Assembly (NCBI GenBank): GCA_023424475.1
Contig: JAFADX010000135.1
Location: 1 to 5,924 of the forward strand
Length of the DNA stretch: 5,924 nucleotides
Origin: Pseudomonadota bacterium
GTDB taxonomy: Bacteria; Pseudomonadota; Alphaproteobacteria; Acetobacterales; Acetobacteraceae
Direction: 5' to 3'
The notes under the pieces are model-generated. The model was not told the origin of the DNA and searched no databases. It saw nothing but the letters and a program-made list of their open reading frames with translations. The translations under genes and the position numbers were made by a program. Position 1 is the stretch's first letter. Each line of letters starts with the position of its first letter. Positions 5,457-5,924 of the stretch are shown here, in pieces.

Positions 5457-5846
5457 ATGGCACGCATCACCTTCTCCAACCCTGAGGGCGCCCCGAAGCC
5501 CGGTTCGCGCTATTCCCAGGCCGCGCTCATCGAGGGCGAGGGCCGCCGCCTGGTCCTGTCGGGGCAGATCGGCGTGACGCCAGACGGGACCGTGGTGGCG
5601 GAGCCCGAGGGGCAGATCGACCAGGCGCTCGCCAATCTCGGCGCCCTGCTCGGGGCGCATGGCATGGCGCCGTCGAACATCGTGAAGATCACGGTCTTCC
5701 TGACCGACACGGCGCTGATCGGCCCCTGGCGGTCGAAGCGGGACGCCTTCATGGGCGGGCACGCGGCCGCCAGCACGCTGCTGGTCGTCGCCGGCCTCGC
5801 CAGCCCCGCCTTCAAGGTGGAGGTGGAGGCCGAGGCCATCGCCTGA
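5457..5846 (+). CDS. Rid-family (YjgF/YER057c/UK114) protein lacking the catalytic arginine
   Basis: A 129-residue cytosolic protein of typical Rid length and single-domain architecture, expected to form a trimer. Recognisable family segments are LVLSGQIGVTPDGT (32-45), QIDQALANLGALL (53-65), NIVKITVFLTD (74-84) and the C-terminal VEVEAEAIA (121-129). Archetypal RidA hydrolyses reactive enamine/imine intermediates from PLP enzymes, using an Arg just before the last strands (Arg105 in E. coli). Aligning the STLLVVAGL segment by eye places Ser106 at that position and offers no Arg nearby (residues 101-117 contain none). Rid subfamilies without this Arg are reported to lack imine deaminase activity, so ridA is not used as symbol. 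The start is fixed by AGGAGG. The gene stands alone between a 148-nt spacer and a terminal hairpin. PLP-dependent ArgD is nearby but not in an evident operon with it. Family is secure; activity is unknown. Confidence 0.9.
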   Translation: MARITFSNPEGAPKPGSRYSQAALIEGEGRRLVLSGQIGVTPDGTVVAEPEGQIDQALANLGALLGAHGMAPSNIVKITVFLTDTALIGPWRSKRDAFMGGHAAASTLLVVAGLASPAFKVEVEAEAIA

Positions 5847-5860
5847 CGGCGCCCGTTCCC

Positions 5861-5878
5861 AGCCGCCCGCGGGAGGCT
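5861..5878 (+). terminator. Probable terminator of the Rid-family gene
   Basis: AGCC (5861-5864) pairs with GGCT (5875-5878), continued inward by CC/GG after one G-A mismatch, closing a CGCG loop. TTA follows directly. It starts 15 nt after the stop codon. Stem, position and the short T-run make it the most terminator-like site at this end of the window, though the U-tract is minimal. Confidence 0.42.
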
Positions 5879-5887
5879 TTAGAGCAT

Positions 5888-5905
5888 GTTCCGATCTGTC
5901 GGAAC
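5888..5905 (+). repeat. 7-bp inverted repeat at the right edge, possible dispersed intergenic repeat
   Basis: GTTCCGA (5888-5894) and TCGGAAC (5899-5905) form a perfect 7-bp hairpin with a TCTG loop. It is preceded by TTTAGAGCAT (5878-5887). From memory, GAGCAT-led hairpins of this type (GAGCATG...TCCG...GGAACCGG) are abundant intergenic repeats in many alphaproteobacterial genomes. Assignment to such a family is inference. It could also serve as a bidirectional transcript end. Confidence 0.45.
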
Positions 5906-5919
5906 CGGCACCGGCCCGC
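5904..5919 (+). repeat. 16-nt direct repeat, copy 2 (downstream of the Rid gene)
   Basis: Identical to 5348-5363. This copy overlaps the right arm of the inverted repeat at 5888-5905 by two bases, so the repeat and hairpin may belong to one larger element continuing past the window. Confidence 0.55.
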
Positions 5920-5924
5920 ACCCC

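Noticed and set aside
4941..5921. Minus-strand open frame of 326 codons over the Rid gene and lipoprotein tail
   Set aside because: It lies opposite a clear Rid-family gene with a strong RBS. The antisense protein shows only compositional bias.

Overview
This is a very GC-rich window with tightly packed genes, frequent GTG starts and the gene order argD-argF-hslO. That order and the protein sequences point to an alphaproteobacterium, most likely Rhodospirillales/Acetobacteraceae (Roseomonas-like). The taxonomic call rests on recalled protein flavour and synteny, not on a search. Most of the window looks like ordinary chromosomal housekeeping DNA. I see no transposase, integrase, tRNA, rRNA or CRISPR array.

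Layout. At the left edge (1-97, minus strand) is the first 32 codons of a gene leaving the window, tentatively recX. A 155-nt divergent spacer separates it from a cytosolic GlcG/HbpS-type (DUF336) protein at 253-720. An 88-residue probable lipoprotein with an internal duplicated motif follows (814-1080). Its stop codon is followed one base later by a perfect 8-bp hairpin. A 247-nt leader-like spacer with two more hairpins precedes argD (1328-2530, acetylornithine aminotransferase). argF (2527-3477, ornithine carbamoyltransferase) overlaps argD by 4 nt. After a 129-nt spacer comes hslO (3607-4578, redox-switched chaperone Hsp33). Four bases later begins a lipoprotein of unknown function (4583-5308). 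A 148-nt spacer leads to a stand-alone Rid-family protein (5457-5846) that appears to lack the catalytic arginine of true RidA. The window ends in a short inverted repeat and the second copy of a 16-nt direct repeat that brackets this gene.

How the genes fit together. ArgD and ArgF catalyse successive parts of the ornithine/arginine route: N-acetylornithine formation, then, after deacetylation elsewhere, citrulline formation. Their overlap implies translational coupling. HslO and the following lipoprotein probably form a second transcription unit or the distal end of the same one. The remaining genes look individually transcribed.

Nothing here amounts to a clear new multi-gene system. The points most worth a second look are the edge recX-like start, the Arg-less Rid protein, the repeat pair around it, the hairpins before argD and hslO, and the unassigned lipoprotein coupled to hslO.
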